Assembly: GCA_963704535.1 (NCBI GenBank)
Contig: OY969916.1
Location: 2,170,001 to 2,234,000 of the forward strand
Origin: G963704535 sp963704535
Lineage (GTDB): Bacteria; Chloroflexota; Chloroflexia; Chloroflexales; Roseiflexaceae
Reading direction: 5' to 3'
Length of the DNA stretch: 64,000 nt
A program made the position numbers and the translations under genes. Shown here in pieces: positions 20,215 through 29,424 of the stretch (the stretch's first letter is position 1; every line of letters begins with the position of its first letter). The notes under the pieces were generated by a model that did no database searches, was not told where the DNA came from, and worked only from the letters and a program-made list of their open reading frames with translations.

Positions 20215-20913
20215 TTAGCGACGGCGCCCAAGCACGCGCAGCAGCAGCAGGAACAGGTTGATGAAGTCCAGGTACAGCGTCAGCGCGCCGAGAATAACCA
20301 TCTTGCGGAACGAGTCGGTGTCGCGCCCGTCGATCGTCGCGCTGAGTCGCTTGATCTTCTGGGTGTCGTAGGCGATCAGCCCGACGAAGATCGCGATGCC
20401 GGCGTAGGTGATCACCCAGTAGAGCGCCTCACTGCGTAGGAAGAAGTTGACGATCGAGGCCAGGAAGAACCCGAACAAGCCCATGATCAGCAGGTTGCCG
20501 ATCGTAGTCAGGTCGCGTTTGGTGGTGTAGCCGTACAGGCTCATGGCGGCGAAGGTCCCGGCGGTGACGAAGAAGGTGGTTCCGATCGACCCGGCGGTGT
20601 AGACCAGGAAGATCACCGACAGCGTTATACCGTTCAGCACCGCGTAGGCCAGGAAGGCCGCCGTCGCGACGCCGACCGACATCCGCCTGATCGCCCAGCC
20701 CAGCCCCAGCACCAGCGCGAACTCGGCGATCAGCAGCGCGAAGATGATCCAGGTGCCGGCGGACAGCAGCCGGACGATGAAGCCGGAGGTGTAGGCCCAG
20801 AAGGCAACCGCGCCAGTCACCGCCAGACCGCCCGACATCCAGGCGTAGACCTGCTGGAGCAGGGTGCGGTCGCGCAGGTCGGTTTGTGACAATGTCGTCG
20901 GAGAGTATGACAT
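20215..20913 (-). CDS. Bax inhibitor-1 / YccA (TMBIM) family membrane protein
   Basis: Protein of 232 residues with seven hydrophobic helices. Opens with LRDRTLLQQVYAWMSGGLAVTGAVAF, includes GWAIRRMSVGVATAAFLAYAVLNG and ITYAGIAIFVGLIAYDTQKI, and closes with GALTLYLDFINLFLLLLRVL, the family's C-terminal signature with its di-aspartyl-type pore residues. Family members are pH-gated calcium leak channels or protease partners. A minus-strand TGCTATACT at 20958-20966 gives a likely promoter 45 bases upstream. Confidence 0.9.
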   Translation of the reverse strand: MSYSPTTLSQTDLRDRTLLQQVYAWMSGGLAVTGAVAFWAYTSGFIVRLLSAGTWIIFALLIAEFALVLGLGWAIRRMSVGVATAAFLAYAVLNGITLSVIFLVYTAGSIGTTFFVTAGTFAAMSLYGYTTKRDLTTIGNLLIMGLFGFFLASIVNFFLRSEALYWVITYAGIAIFVGLIAYDTQKIKRLSATIDGRDTDSFRKMVILGALTLYLDFINLFLLLLRVLGRRR

Positions 20914-20957
20914 AATAACCTCGTCTGTGATACGCTAAACTTGTAGCCGCTGCGGCA

Positions 20958-20966
20958 AGTATAGCA
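20958..20966 (-). promoter_or_regulatory. Extended -10 promoter (TGCTATACT)
   Basis: Minus-strand word identical to the one in front of the PBP gene, 45 bases upstream of the BI-1 family start. Confidence 0.5.
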
Positions 20967-21050
20967 GATTCTGGCAGGCTTTTAAGCGTTTTAGGGATTC
21001 GCGTGTTTTCAACATCCCACAGCAGACTTCGTGAAGCGTGAAACGTGAGC

Positions 21051-21088
21051 AACGACCCCTCAAATTCCCCTTTTCAGACGCCTCTAAG
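21051..21088 (+). mobile_element. Palindromic MITE-like element, family A, 3' end only
   Basis: ACCCCTCAAATTCCCCTTTT followed by CAGACGCCTCTAAG, the standard right terminus. The terminal CTA supplies the stop codon (TAG on the minus strand, 21084-21086) of the DsbA-family gene. Confidence 0.75.
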
Positions 21089-21768
21089 CCTTTGCCGCCT
21101 CATCCAGCAGGCTACGGAAGACATCGAGCGGGTCGCCTTCATATGGTACGTAGCTGCGGAGTGTAGTAGTTGCCTCGTCGAAGTCGATCTCGCCGTCGGC
21201 GAGATCGGAGACCTGGCGGCCATTGGGCAGCACAAACGTCGGGCTGCCATCGACCTTCAGCTCCTGCCAGCCGCGCCGGCTCTCGGCAAGCACTGCACCC
21301 TTGTAGCGCCCGCTGTCCCAATCCTCGACGAACCGCGCCAGGTCCAGCGGGGCTTCCTGCGCGACCTGCTCGGCAATCGCCAGGATCTCGTGGCGCAGCG
21401 CGATCGTGCGGCTCTGGGCGAAGTAGGCGTAGCGCAGCGCCCAAACTCATCGCCCAGGCCGCATCGCTGCCCTGGGCCTGGGCGCAGGCGAGCGCCTCAA
21501 ACGCCGGCCATAGCGTCACCGGCCAGTCCCATTCAGGCCCTGTCCACGACCGCATCGGCACGCTGGCGTCAATCTGGCGAATGACGTTCAGTTCCCCCTC
21601 GAAGAGCGGCCGGGAGTTTGGCACCCTATTCACGTACTCCAGGGATAGCGCGCGCCAGACCACCCGCACACGCCCGGCATAGGACGGCCAGACCTGTCGT
21701 AGCCGGTGGATCGCCAGGTACGCGAATGGACATTCGATGCTGCTATAGAGTTCGATGATCGAAATCAT
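21084..21768 (-). pseudogene. DsbA-family oxidoreductase (FrnE/HCCA isomerase-like), frameshifted
   Basis: Thioredoxin-fold protein of about 227 codons. It opens MISIIELYSSIECPFAYLAI, the DsbA/FrnE pattern with a degenerate CxxC (SSIECP: one Cys kept), and runs in one frame to DAAWAMSL near 21448. The rest, with LRYAYFAQSRTIALRHEIL, DGSPTFVLPNGRQVSD and YEGDPLDVFRSLLDEA, is in the neighbouring frame. Removing one G in the TTGGGCG run at about 21448 joins AMSL directly to ALRYAYFAQ. The cis-Pro region SPTFVLPNG is intact. Start ATG 21768 has GAGG close by. The break is one base, so error and decay are both open. Confidence 0.8.
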
Positions 21769-21781
21769 AATCCTCACGAGC

Positions 21782-21862
21782 GGGTGACAAGATGACAAGA
21801 TGACAAGATGACAAGATGAAAGGGCCGAGTACCTGTAGGGCAGGCCCTCCGTGGCTGCCCCC
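21782..21862. repeat. GACAAGAT tandem plus GGCCACGGAGGG-type word
   Basis: Four units of the 8-base GACAAGAT are followed by the inverted form of the 31-base word seen at 1209-1239, 47812-47842 and 56205-56235 (here GTACCTGTAGGGCAGGCCCT and so on). A TTCACGT heptamer tandem follows at 21907-21926. Confidence 0.8.
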
Positions 21863-21929
21863 GACCATACATCACGCAACACGACGAGCGGATAGAGAGC
21901 GGATTTTCACGTTTCACGTTTCACGCCCC

Positions 21930-23108
21930 TCAGTACGTCACCCGCACCGACGTACCCATCGGCGCCCACTCGTAGAGCCAGGCCGCGTCGTCCAGCGGCA
22001 AATTGACGCAGCCGTGCGAGATCCGCGCGCCGGTGCCGAAGCGGTTGTGCCAGTAGGTGCCGTGCAGCGCCACGCCACCGTTGATGTACATCACATTCGG
22101 CACATTCGGCACCACCCAGTACTCGCCGTCGGTGACGCCGTCCATGGTCTGGCGCTTGAGCTTGGCGTAGATCGCGTAGCTGCCGGTCGGGGTGTTCATG
22201 CCGTCGCGCCCGGTCGAAACCGGCGCGTCGTAGACCATGGTCTTGCCCTCGTAGGCGTACAGCCACTGGTCGCTCAGGTTGACGACGATATACTTCTCGC
22301 CGCCGGAGGGGCGCGGCCGGCGCGGGGCCGGCGCCTGTGCGGTCGGCGCGGGGACGGCCGGCTTGGCGGGTGCGACCGGGGTGGCGGCCGGCGCGGGCGG
22401 GAGCAGCGGGTTCAGCGGGGCGATATCTGGCGCTATCGGCGCGGTCGGGCCGTAGCTCTCGAACCCGATATTGGAGAGCGGCGTGATGTCGAGGCCGCGC
22501 AGTTGCGCCAGCGCTCGGCCGAGGTCACTCACCTGGATCTCGGCGGGGGTGCCGGCCAGGTGCGCGTCGCGCTCAAGCCGCGCCCGCTCGAAGTACTGGA
22601 CCTGCCGCTGGCCCTGCGCGGTCTGCTCCCACAGCGGCTCGCTGATCGGCGCCCCAAAGAACTCCAGCCCGCCGGCAGCCTGCCAGAAGCCCAGGAAGGG
22701 CGCGCGCAGCGTATGGCCGGTCGCCTCGAAGAGTTGCTCCCCCTCGGCGCGGCGGCGCGACGGCGGCGGCGCGAAACGGCGCCACAGCGCCTCGGCGTAC
22801 TCGGCGCCGACCCGACCGGTGCCCACCTGGCTCGCCCCGGTCGCCTGGTCAACGTGGTACTCCAGACGCCCGCGCTCGAAGTACTGGAGCACAATGCCGT
22901 CGGCCTCGATCACCTCAGTGACCGGGAAACCGAGCAGCTGCTCGCCAGCGTGGGCGTGCCAGAAACTGAGGAAGCCGTAGTCGTCGGTCAGGTGGTGCCC
23001 GGTGGCGGGGAAGTAGAGCGGGGCGGATTGGGCGTGGGCAACCGGCGCGAACAGCGCGCCAAGCAGCGCGGCCATGGCCAGGCAGGCGATGGCTCGTCGA
23101 AACCGCAT
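21930..23108 (-). CDS. Secreted L,D-transpeptidase (YkuD) with two N-terminal repeat domains
   Basis: Cross-links peptidoglycan by L,D-transpeptidation outside the cell. The 392 residues show a signal peptide (MRFRRAIACLAMAALLGALF..AHA), two copies of a roughly 85-residue module (FPATGHHL..FLSFWHAH..LLGFPVTE..LQYFERGRLEYH; then ATGHTL..FLGFWQAAGG..FFGAPISE..VQYFERARLE), a Pro/Ala linker, and a YkuD domain with HGTYWHNRFG and catalytic Cys367 in SHGCVNLP. ATG 23108 has GGAGGGG 6 bases upstream. The same module occurs in the M23 peptidase at 52990-54441, so it probably targets the cell wall. TATAAT on the minus strand at 23166-23171 may be its -10. Confidence 0.9.
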   Translation of the reverse strand: MRFRRAIACLAMAALLGALFAPVAHAQSAPLYFPATGHHLTDDYGFLSFWHAHAGEQLLGFPVTEVIEADGIVLQYFERGRLEYHVDQATGASQVGTGRVGAEYAEALWRRFAPPPSRRRAEGEQLFEATGHTLRAPFLGFWQAAGGLEFFGAPISEPLWEQTAQGQRQVQYFERARLERDAHLAGTPAEIQVSDLGRALAQLRGLDITPLSNIGFESYGPTAPIAPDIAPLNPLLPPAPAATPVAPAKPAVPAPTAQAPAPRRPRPSGGEKYIVVNLSDQWLYAYEGKTMVYDAPVSTGRDGMNTPTGSYAIYAKLKRQTMDGVTDGEYWVVPNVPNVMYINGGVALHGTYWHNRFGTGARISHGCVNLPLDDAAWLYEWAPMGTSVRVTY

Positions 23109-23165
23109 GATCATCCCCTCCCGGCGATTCATGCCGTACCAATCAGGAATCCAGGGTTAGCTCAG

Positions 23166-23171
23166 ATTATA
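23166..23171 (-). promoter_or_regulatory. Candidate -10 (TATAAT)
   Basis: Minus-strand GC-TATAAT, 58 bases upstream of the L,D-transpeptidase start, flanked by a WTTTTCGCCC inverted repeat at 23199-23232 that may end the large upstream gene. Confidence 0.4.
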
Positions 23172-23194
23172 GCGCCGAAATGGGGGATGTCAAT

Positions 23195-23234
23195 CGTGGA
23201 TTTTTCGCCCGGTCGGGCGAAAAATCCACGATAA
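23195..23234. terminator. Hairpin ATCGTGGATTTTTCGCCC / inverted
   Basis: CGTGGATTTTTCGCCC (23197 onward) pairs with GGGCGAAAAATCCACG (to 23231) across a short GGTC spacer, a 16-bp perfect stem. It lies just downstream of the stop of the 1150-residue secreted protein (23257) on the minus strand and is followed by AT-rich sequence, so it is a good terminator candidate for that gene. Confidence 0.6.
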
Positions 23235-23256
23235 ATAAGCAAGGGAGCGATCTCGC

Positions 23257-26200
23257 TTAATTTAGGCGTACGATCAGCGGTAGATACAGCGCGTGGCCGG
23301 TGACTTGCAGCGTGACCGTAATCTCGACTGGACTATTCCCGGCCTGGCCTGAGCTGAACGAGATCGTGCCGATATGGGTGCCCACGGGCAGGCCGCTGGG
23401 GTCGATCGTCAGCATAAGCTCGGAGGGCGTCTGCCCGGTCGTCGTACTCAGGGTCAGCCAGGATATGTCCTCGCTGGCGGTCCAGGCGAACTCTGTATCA
23501 GTCGAGCTGCGCACGCTGAACGCCTCCTGAACGGCAGCGCCGCCAAATTCAGCGACCACGCCAGTCCCCAAGGGCGCTACATCCAGGTTCACGGCTTCGG
23601 CGGCATCCTCTTCCGCCACATGGATCGTTCGCTGCACCTGGGTGCTAGTCGCATTGCTATCCGTGACCTTCAATGTGATCACGTGATCGCCCGTCGAGAG
23701 TTCGGCGGTGCTCAGGCTCGCGCCATTCCCCAGGACGCCGTCGATGCTTGAGGACCACTCGAACGCCGGATCGTCGAGCGTCCCATCCTCCAGATCGTAC
23801 GCGGAGCCTTGCAGAACCACCTGCTGGGTCGGGAAGAAAACCTGTTCCGGGTTAGGCAACAGGATCTGGGCCGACGGCGCGTGCAACGGCACACTGAACG
23901 CTCCGGTCGTATCCAGCCCGCTCAGGAAGCCGTCCGAGGCAACCACCCGCAGCAAGCCGGAACCGCCCGGTAGCTGATTCGTGTTCAACTCCGTCCCTGT
24001 GCCGGTCAGGTTGCTTGCCAGCGTTTGCCAGCTTGCGCCGCTGTCATTGCTATAAAGCAAGCTATACGTCAGCGGATCGCCATCGGGGTCGGAACCGGCC
24101 CAGGATGCTTGGAACGGCCCATCCGGCAGTTGGCTGCCATCCGCAGGCGAGGTCAGGTTGACGCTCGGCGCGCTGGCGCTGGCGCTGCGCGAGGCGATGA
24201 CCTGCCCCTGGTGGCGGATCTCCACCCTGACCGCCCCATCCGACCACGGGACGACTTCGGCGATCACGGCCGGCGTGCCGGGGCTTTCTTCGGCGTCGCT
24301 CTGCTCATCGGGCGCGAAGGGGTAGGTCGCCAGGTCATTGTTCGATGCCCCCACCAGCGCGATCGTCCAATCCCCAGACTCCGGTAGTGGCAGTGTATTG
24401 TCTTGGGTGATCAGGTAGACATTATCCAGGCTGGCGGTGTTGGTCTCCAGGTCGGCCATTCCGCCCACGGCCAGGAAATTCTCGGCTGTCACACTGACCT
24501 GCTGGCTCATCAGGCCGACTCCCGCCAGGTAGGTGCGAATGCCCTCGTAGGTGAAGTCCGAGACCCACTCATTGGGGCAGTAAGTCATCACGTCTTTCCA
24601 GCTCGGCGGGTAGATCGCGCGGGTCGTGATGTCGAAGCCGTAGATTGCGTTGGCGCCGGTCAGCTCCGGGCTGATGCGACCGCTGGGATACGGGTAGGTG
24701 ACTCCGGCAGCCGCGCCGCAGAACTCCGCGTGGGAGCGGCCGCGCGTGTGACCAATCTCGTGCCCACCGTACCAGTCGCCGTACGAGCCGTCGAAGTCCC
24801 AGCCCCCATCGCCGCCGCCGGTCGGCCCGGAGGCGATCGTGCCGGGGATACCGGCCGCCTTGCCGCGCATAAAGCCGCCGCCGTCATCGACCATCCCGTA
24901 GTAGACGACGCGCCCATCTTCGCCGGAGAAGATGATCCGCAGCAGCTTGGCAAACGCCAGCAGGCCATTCAGCGTATCCACATTCGGCAGCCCGCCGTAC
25001 GGGTAAACGTAGGTCTGGCGCGTCACCTGCAGGCTGGAGATCGGGTAGGCTCTGCGCAGCCAGGATTCGAGCGCATTCTGGTGGCTGGTGGCAGCCAGGT
25101 GGGTTGTTCCGCCTGCCGTGTACTGCACATTCACCAGCCGCAGCCGGAGCGGCGGGGTGCTCTTGAAGTTCACCGTCACCGCGCGAACGTTATTGCCCTG
25201 GGCGAGGTCGTTCTTGGCATTGTTCGGGTCGAGCCTGGCCGTGAGCGTCAGGTTGCCGGCCGCCGTCCAGCCGGAGGGTAACTCGAACCAGAAGCTATCA
25301 TTGATCTGCCCGCGATCCGGGCTGGTGCGAACGGTGATGTCGCTGCCGGGGTTGCCTGGATTCAGGGTCGGCGCCAGCGTTACCACGCCGCGCTTTCCCT
25401 TTAGGGTGGCAAACACATCGGCCACATTGACCGGCGAACTGGTGTGGACCCGCACGTAGGTCCGCTTCCCGGCCACCAGGTCCACGCTGTTGTTCAAATC
25501 CTGGATCGCCTGAGTGACTTCGATCGCATCCACGTGCATATCCGGCCCAGGCGCGGGACCCGCCCCGGCCCAGAACAGATACACCGGCAAGAAGGCCTCG
25601 AACAGCAGCGTGGTCTGATTGGCATCCCACATCTGGATGCGGATCTTATCGACGGCCATGGGGCCAGCGGTCAGGCTGAAAGAGCCTGTGCCGGTGCCTG
25701 AGCCGATGGCGTACAGCGGCGAGCCATGCGCCGCATAATTGGGCGACAGGTTGGCCCCGCTGAACGGCCTGGCCCAGATGCGTACGCCGCCGGCCTGGTT
25801 GGTGGTGTAGTTAAAGTTCAGGTTGACATTCTGGTTGTACTTGAAGACGTTGGGCGTATCGGGGGTGAGTTCAATATCGTTGACAATATTCGTCGCGCTG
25901 CGGAAACGGTAGTAGACCGGCAGAAACGCCTCGAACAGCAGCGTGGTCTGATTGGCATCCCACATCTGGATGCGGATCTGATCGACCACCACCTGCCCGC
26001 TCGTGATGGTGAAATAGCCGATGCCGTTGCCCGAGCCGGTGCCATGCAGTGGCGAGCCATGCGCCCCATAATTGGGCGTCAGGGCGCCGTTCGTGAACGG
26101 GCGGGCGAAGATCCGTACGCCGTCGGGCTCCCTGGTAACGTAATTGAAGTTAATATTCACGTTCTCGTTGAACTTGAGCACGTCCGGGGTATCCACATTG

Positions 26201-26709
26201 AGATCGATATCGGTGACGATATGGGCCGAGTCGCTGAACTGATAATGCACCGGGATGAACGCCTCGAACAGCAGCGTGGTCTGGTTGGCATTCCACATCT
26301 GGATGCGGATCTGATCGACCACCACCTGACCGCTCGTGATCGTGAAGTAGCCGTCGCCAGTGCCGGTGGCCGATGTAGGGTAGAGCGGCGAGGCGTGCGC
26401 GGAATAGCTGGGTGTCAGAGCGCCGTCGGTGAATGGCCGGGCGAAGATTCGCACCCCAGCCGCCTCGGTCGTGCTGTAATTGAAGTTCAGGGTTACGTTC
26501 TGGTTGTGCCTCAAGATGTTGGGAGTGTCCGGGCCGAGGAGGATGTTTGTCACCAGGTGGTCGCCTGCCGCGGCAACAGACGGGGGTCCGTCCTGCTGGT
26601 CGGTAGGCGTCGCACGTACGGGTAAGCTGGCTCCGGTGGTGAAGAGCAGCGCGAACAGGAGCAGATAGCGGGTAAATCGCCGGGCGATGAATGTGGATCG
26701 AGGTCGCAT
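23257..26709 (-). CDS. Large secreted metzincin-type protein with three N-terminal repeats
   Basis: Protein of 1150 residues with signal peptide (FTRYLLLFALLFTTGASLPVRA). Three tandem repeats of about 100 residues follow (NFNYST..GVRIFARPFTDGALTP..SPLYP..GYFTI..VVVDQIRIQMWNANQTTLLFEAF), resembling extracellular beta-sandwiches. A central part carries HEIGHTRGRSH at 650-660, an exact HExxHxxGxxH zinc motif of metzincin proteases. C-terminal PKD/Ig-like modules (ASAPSVNLTSPADGSQLPDG; QVVLQGSAYDLEDG) and a BACON-like module follow, ending in LYLPLIVRLN. AAGGAG 6 bases before ATG 26709. A secreted protease or adhesin is the best reading; the active-site Met-turn was not located with certainty. 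Confidence 0.75.
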   Translation of the reverse strand: MRPRSTFIARRFTRYLLLFALLFTTGASLPVRATPTDQQDGPPSVAAAGDHLVTNILLGPDTPNILRHNQNVTLNFNYSTTEAAGVRIFARPFTDGALTPSYSAHASPLYPTSATGTGDGYFTITSGQVVVDQIRIQMWNANQTTLLFEAFIPVHYQFSDSAHIVTDIDLNVDTPDVLKFNENVNINFNYVTREPDGVRIFARPFTNGALTPNYGAHGSPLHGTGSGNGIGYFTITSGQVVVDQIRIQMWDANQTTLLFEAFLPVYYRFRSATNIVNDIELTPDTPNVFKYNQNVNLNFNYTTNQAGGVRIWARPFSGANLSPNYAAHGSPLYAIGSGTGTGSFSLTAGPMAVDKIRIQMWDANQTTLLFEAFLPVYLFWAGAGPAPGPDMHVDAIEVTQAIQDLNNSVDLVAGKRTYVRVHTSSPVNVADVFATLKGKRGVVTLAPTLNPGNPGSDITVRTSPDRGQINDSFWFELPSGWTAAGNLTLTARLDPNNAKNDLAQGNNVRAVTVNFKSTPPLRLRLVNVQYTAGGTTHLAATSHQNALESWLRRAYPISSLQVTRQTYVYPYGGLPNVDTLNGLLAFAKLLRIIFSGEDGRVVYYGMVDDGGGFMRGKAAGIPGTIASGPTGGGDGGWDFDGSYGDWYGGHEIGHTRGRSHAEFCGAAAGVTYPYPSGRISPELTGANAIYGFDITTRAIYPPSWKDVMTYCPNEWVSDFTYEGIRTYLAGVGLMSQQVSVTAENFLAVGGMADLETNTASLDNVYLITQDNTLPLPESGDWTIALVGASNNDLATYPFAPDEQSDAEESPGTPAVIAEVVPWSDGAVRVEIRHQGQVIASRSASASAPSVNLTSPADGSQLPDGPFQASWAGSDPDGDPLTYSLLYSNDSGASWQTLASNLTGTGTELNTNQLPGGSGLLRVVASDGFLSGLDTTGAFSVPLHAPSAQILLPNPEQVFFPTQQVVLQGSAYDLEDGTLDDPAFEWSSSIDGVLGNGASLSTAELSTGDHVITLKVTDSNATSTQVQRTIHVAEEDAAEAVNLDVAPLGTGVVAEFGGAAVQEAFSVRSSTDTEFAWTASEDISWLTLSTTTGQTPSELMLTIDPSGLPVGTHIGTISFSSGQAGNSPVEITVTLQVTGHALYLPLIVRLN

Positions 26710-27031
26710 GCAAGTCTCCTTATCCTGGCTTGAAGCTACCGTTTCCGACGTCTGGGTGAGGTGCTATTCAGCTTTACCGTGTGGCTGGGAAGTTGTAGAG
26801 CGGCAGCCTCCTCTCGCGCTCTTTCATCCCCACACTGTCAAGCAGAAACAGCATGAAGACAGGCGAACACTATGTTACGTGATTCACTAAACGCCACGGG
26901 TGATTTTTTTGGGGATCTGGAGACGACCGATCGGCGCCCCCACACCATGACCTTCAGGCTATAGACTCGCCCGCCCCCGGCCCCTATGATCGACAGTATC
27001 GAAACCGTGCGTATCGTCAAGGAAAGCAGCT
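26710..27031. other. Intergenic gap between divergent secreted-protein genes
   Basis: 322 bases between the divergent metzincin and haem-protein genes. It is less GC-rich than its flanks and holds no repeat of the families described elsewhere. A GGCTATAGACT word near 26958-26968 may be a -10 for the plus-strand gene. Nothing else recognisable is seen. Confidence 0.4.
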
Positions 27032-29287
27032 ATGAACCGTCGCACTATGGTCCCACTCTACCTGGCGGCCCTGCTCGCGATCGTGCTGGTGGCGACCGGC
27101 GCCCACGGGCCGCACGCCGTTCGCACGGCCGCCCTGGCCGCCGGCCCCACGCTGGACTACCCGATCCTCTTCGTCACCCAGGTACCGATCCGCCCCGACT
27201 TCACCAGCATCGGCGCGGTCTTCGGCAACCACCGCGCCGACCTGTCGTCGGTCGGGCGCGGCGGCGATCTGTGGATTCGCTACCCCGACGGCGCCCTAAA
27301 GAACCTGACCGCCGCCGCCGGCTACGGCAGCCTCGACGCCTTCCAGGGCGACGAGTCGATCGCCGTGCGCGACCCGTCGGTCCACTGGAGCGGGACCAAG
27401 GCGGTCTTCAGCATGGCCGTCGGCGCCGCCGAGCAGCGCTACCAGGTCGAGACCTACCGCTGGCAGTTGTATGAGATCACCGGCCTCGGCCCCAATGACA
27501 CGCCGGCGATCACCAAGGTGCCGAACCAACCGGCGGCCTTCAATAACGTCAGCCCGATCTACGGCACCGACGATCGGATCATCTTCACCTCCGATCGCCC
27601 GCGCGGCGGCGAGCCGCACCTGCACCCGCAACTCGACGAGTATGAGTTGGCGCCCACGGTCAGCGGGCTGTGGAGCCTGAACCCGGCCGATGGCGACCTC
27701 AAGTTGATCAATCACGCCCCGTCGGGCGATTTTACGCCGATCCTGGACAGCTTCGGCCGGGTGATCTTCACCCAGTGGGACCACCTCCAGCGCGACCAGC
27801 AGGCCGACGCCGACGCCATGGGCGGCGACTCCTACGGCACGTTCGACTACTCCGACGAGAGCGCCGGCGCGGCCCAGCTCACCACCCGTACTGAGGTCTT
27901 CCCCGAGCCGCGCGGCTCGCGCACTGACCTGCTGGCCGGCACGAATCTGGTCGGCCATAACTTCAACCATTTCTTCCCCTGGCAGATCAACGAGGACGGC
28001 ACCGACGCCGAGATTCTCAACCACATCGGTCGCCAGGAGTTGCACAGCTACATCCCCGCCAGCATCGATGACGACCCGAAGGTGATCGAGTATTACGGCC
28101 AGTACTCGCGCTTCAACCAGAACCCGATCCAGAACCTGCTCCAGATCAAAGAGGACCCACGCTACCCCGGCGTGTACTACGGGATCGACGCGCCGGAGTT
28201 CGGCACCCACGCCTCCGGCCAGGTGGTCAGCATCGCCGCCCCGCCGACGCTCAACGCCGACAAGATCGCCGTGACCTATGTCACCCACCGCGATACCGCC
28301 AGCACGACGGACGAGGGCGCCACGCCCAGCCCCAACCATTCCGGGCACTACCGCGACCCGCTGCCGCTCTCGGACGGGACGCTGATCGCCGCGCACACGG
28401 CCGAGACCCGCGAGGAGGCCCACAATGGTGGTGTCAACGCATCGCGCTACGACTTCCGCTTGAAGCGGCTGCTCCAGGGCGGAAGCGGCGTCTGGGCGGC
28501 CGACCAGGCGCTGACGCCCGGCATCACCAAGTCGGTGAGCTACTGGAGCCCGGACGAGATGATCACCTATTCCGGCCCGCTGTGGGAGCTGAACCCGGTT
28601 GAGGTACGGCCGCGCACCCGGCCGGCGCGGATCGAGCCGGCGCTGGGCGCGCCGGAGGAGCAGATCCTGGCGCAGGCCGGCGTCGACCTGGAGGAGCTGC
28701 GAGCCTACATGGTGCAGAACAACCTGGCGCTGGTGGTCAGCCGTAATGTCACCACCCGCGACGACGCCGATTTGCAGCAGCCGTTCAACCTGCGGGTCCC
28801 CGGCGGCGCGCAGACGATTGCGCCCTCCGGCGGCAAGACCTATGACGTGGCCTACATGCAGTTCTTCCAGGCCGACCAAGTGCGCGGCTTGACCAACGGC
28901 AGCCCGACGCCTCGGCCCGGCAGGCGCGTGCTGGCGCGGACCATGCGCGACCCCGGCCTGCACAACCCGCCCTCCTCCGGCCCAGCCGGCAGCGTCCTGC
29001 TGGCGACCGACGGCTCGATGGCGGCGTTCGTCCCGGCCCGCCGGGCCATGACCTGGCAACTGACCGATAGCTCGGGGACCGGCGTGGTGCGCGAGCGCTA
29101 CTGGATCACGCTCCAGCCGGGCGAGGTGCGCGTCTGTGCCTCGTGCCATGGCCAGAACGAGAACAACCAGGCCGGCCAGTCGGGGCCGGCGAACCCGCCC
29201 CAAGCGCTGCTCCAGCTCCTGGAGCGCTGGAAGACCAGCGCAAGCGTGCCCAAGCAGAAGGTGTATCTGCCGCTGACGGTGCGGTGA
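27032..29287 (+). CDS. Secreted hydrazine-synthase-alpha-like c-type haem protein
   Basis: Exported protein of 751 residues with a signal peptide (PLYLAALLAIVLVATGAHG). The beta-propeller-like middle part has GGDLWIRYPDGALKNLTAAA and AVRDPSVHWSGTKAVFSM, wording typical of the HZSA (hydrazine synthase alpha subunit) middle-domain family, which is far wider than anammox bacteria. One haem c site is present: Cys702, Cys705, His706 in VCASCHGQ, after WITLQPGEVR. Only one of the haems of true HzsA is seen, and no hzsB/C genes are adjacent, so hydrazine synthesis is not claimed. It ends KVYLPLTVR, the same tail type as the metzincin next door, suggesting a shared surface-sorting fate. Confidence 0.75.
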   Translation: MNRRTMVPLYLAALLAIVLVATGAHGPHAVRTAALAAGPTLDYPILFVTQVPIRPDFTSIGAVFGNHRADLSSVGRGGDLWIRYPDGALKNLTAAAGYGSLDAFQGDESIAVRDPSVHWSGTKAVFSMAVGAAEQRYQVETYRWQLYEITGLGPNDTPAITKVPNQPAAFNNVSPIYGTDDRIIFTSDRPRGGEPHLHPQLDEYELAPTVSGLWSLNPADGDLKLINHAPSGDFTPILDSFGRVIFTQWDHLQRDQQADADAMGGDSYGTFDYSDESAGAAQLTTRTEVFPEPRGSRTDLLAGTNLVGHNFNHFFPWQINEDGTDAEILNHIGRQELHSYIPASIDDDPKVIEYYGQYSRFNQNPIQNLLQIKEDPRYPGVYYGIDAPEFGTHASGQVVSIAAPPTLNADKIAVTYVTHRDTASTTDEGATPSPNHSGHYRDPLPLSDGTLIAAHTAETREEAHNGGVNASRYDFRLKRLLQGGSGVWAADQALTPGITKSVSYWSPDEMITYSGPLWELNPVEVRPRTRPARIEPALGAPEEQILAQAGVDLEELRAYMVQNNLALVVSRNVTTRDDADLQQPFNLRVPGGAQTIAPSGGKTYDVAYMQFFQADQVRGLTNGSPTPRPGRRVLARTMRDPGLHNPPSSGPAGSVLLATDGSMAAFVPARRAMTWQLTDSSGTGVVRERYWITLQPGEVRVCASCHGQNENNQAGQSGPANPPQALLQLLERWKTSASVPKQKVYLPLTVR

Positions 29288-29322
29288 GCGTGGGGCCGCC
29301 GAGAGGACCGCAGGTCTAACCC

Positions 29323-29390
29323 AAACCTGTCAGGTGCGGGCACGTATGCTCTTGCAGCCAAGGACAACCTGGCCCGCACCTGACAGGTTT
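29323..29390. terminator. 18-bp inverted repeat between convergent genes
   Basis: AAACCTGTCAGGTGCGGG (29323-29340) is repeated inverted at 29373-29390 with a 32-base loop. It sits between the plus-strand haem protein and the minus-strand GlsB-like gene, so a bidirectional terminator is likely. Confidence 0.6.
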
Positions 29391-29424
29391 TCGGCGCCAA
29401 TCGCAAAGATGTCGGGTGGAAGTA

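Noticed and set aside
23257..26709. Frameshift in the long metzincin gene
   Set aside because: The frame is open for 1150 codons with domain wording on both sides of every junction; no break found.
27296..29203. 635-codon minus-strand frame
   Set aside because: Antisense shadow of the HZSA-like gene; no recognisable domain, Arg/Val/Gly-rich composition typical of such shadows.
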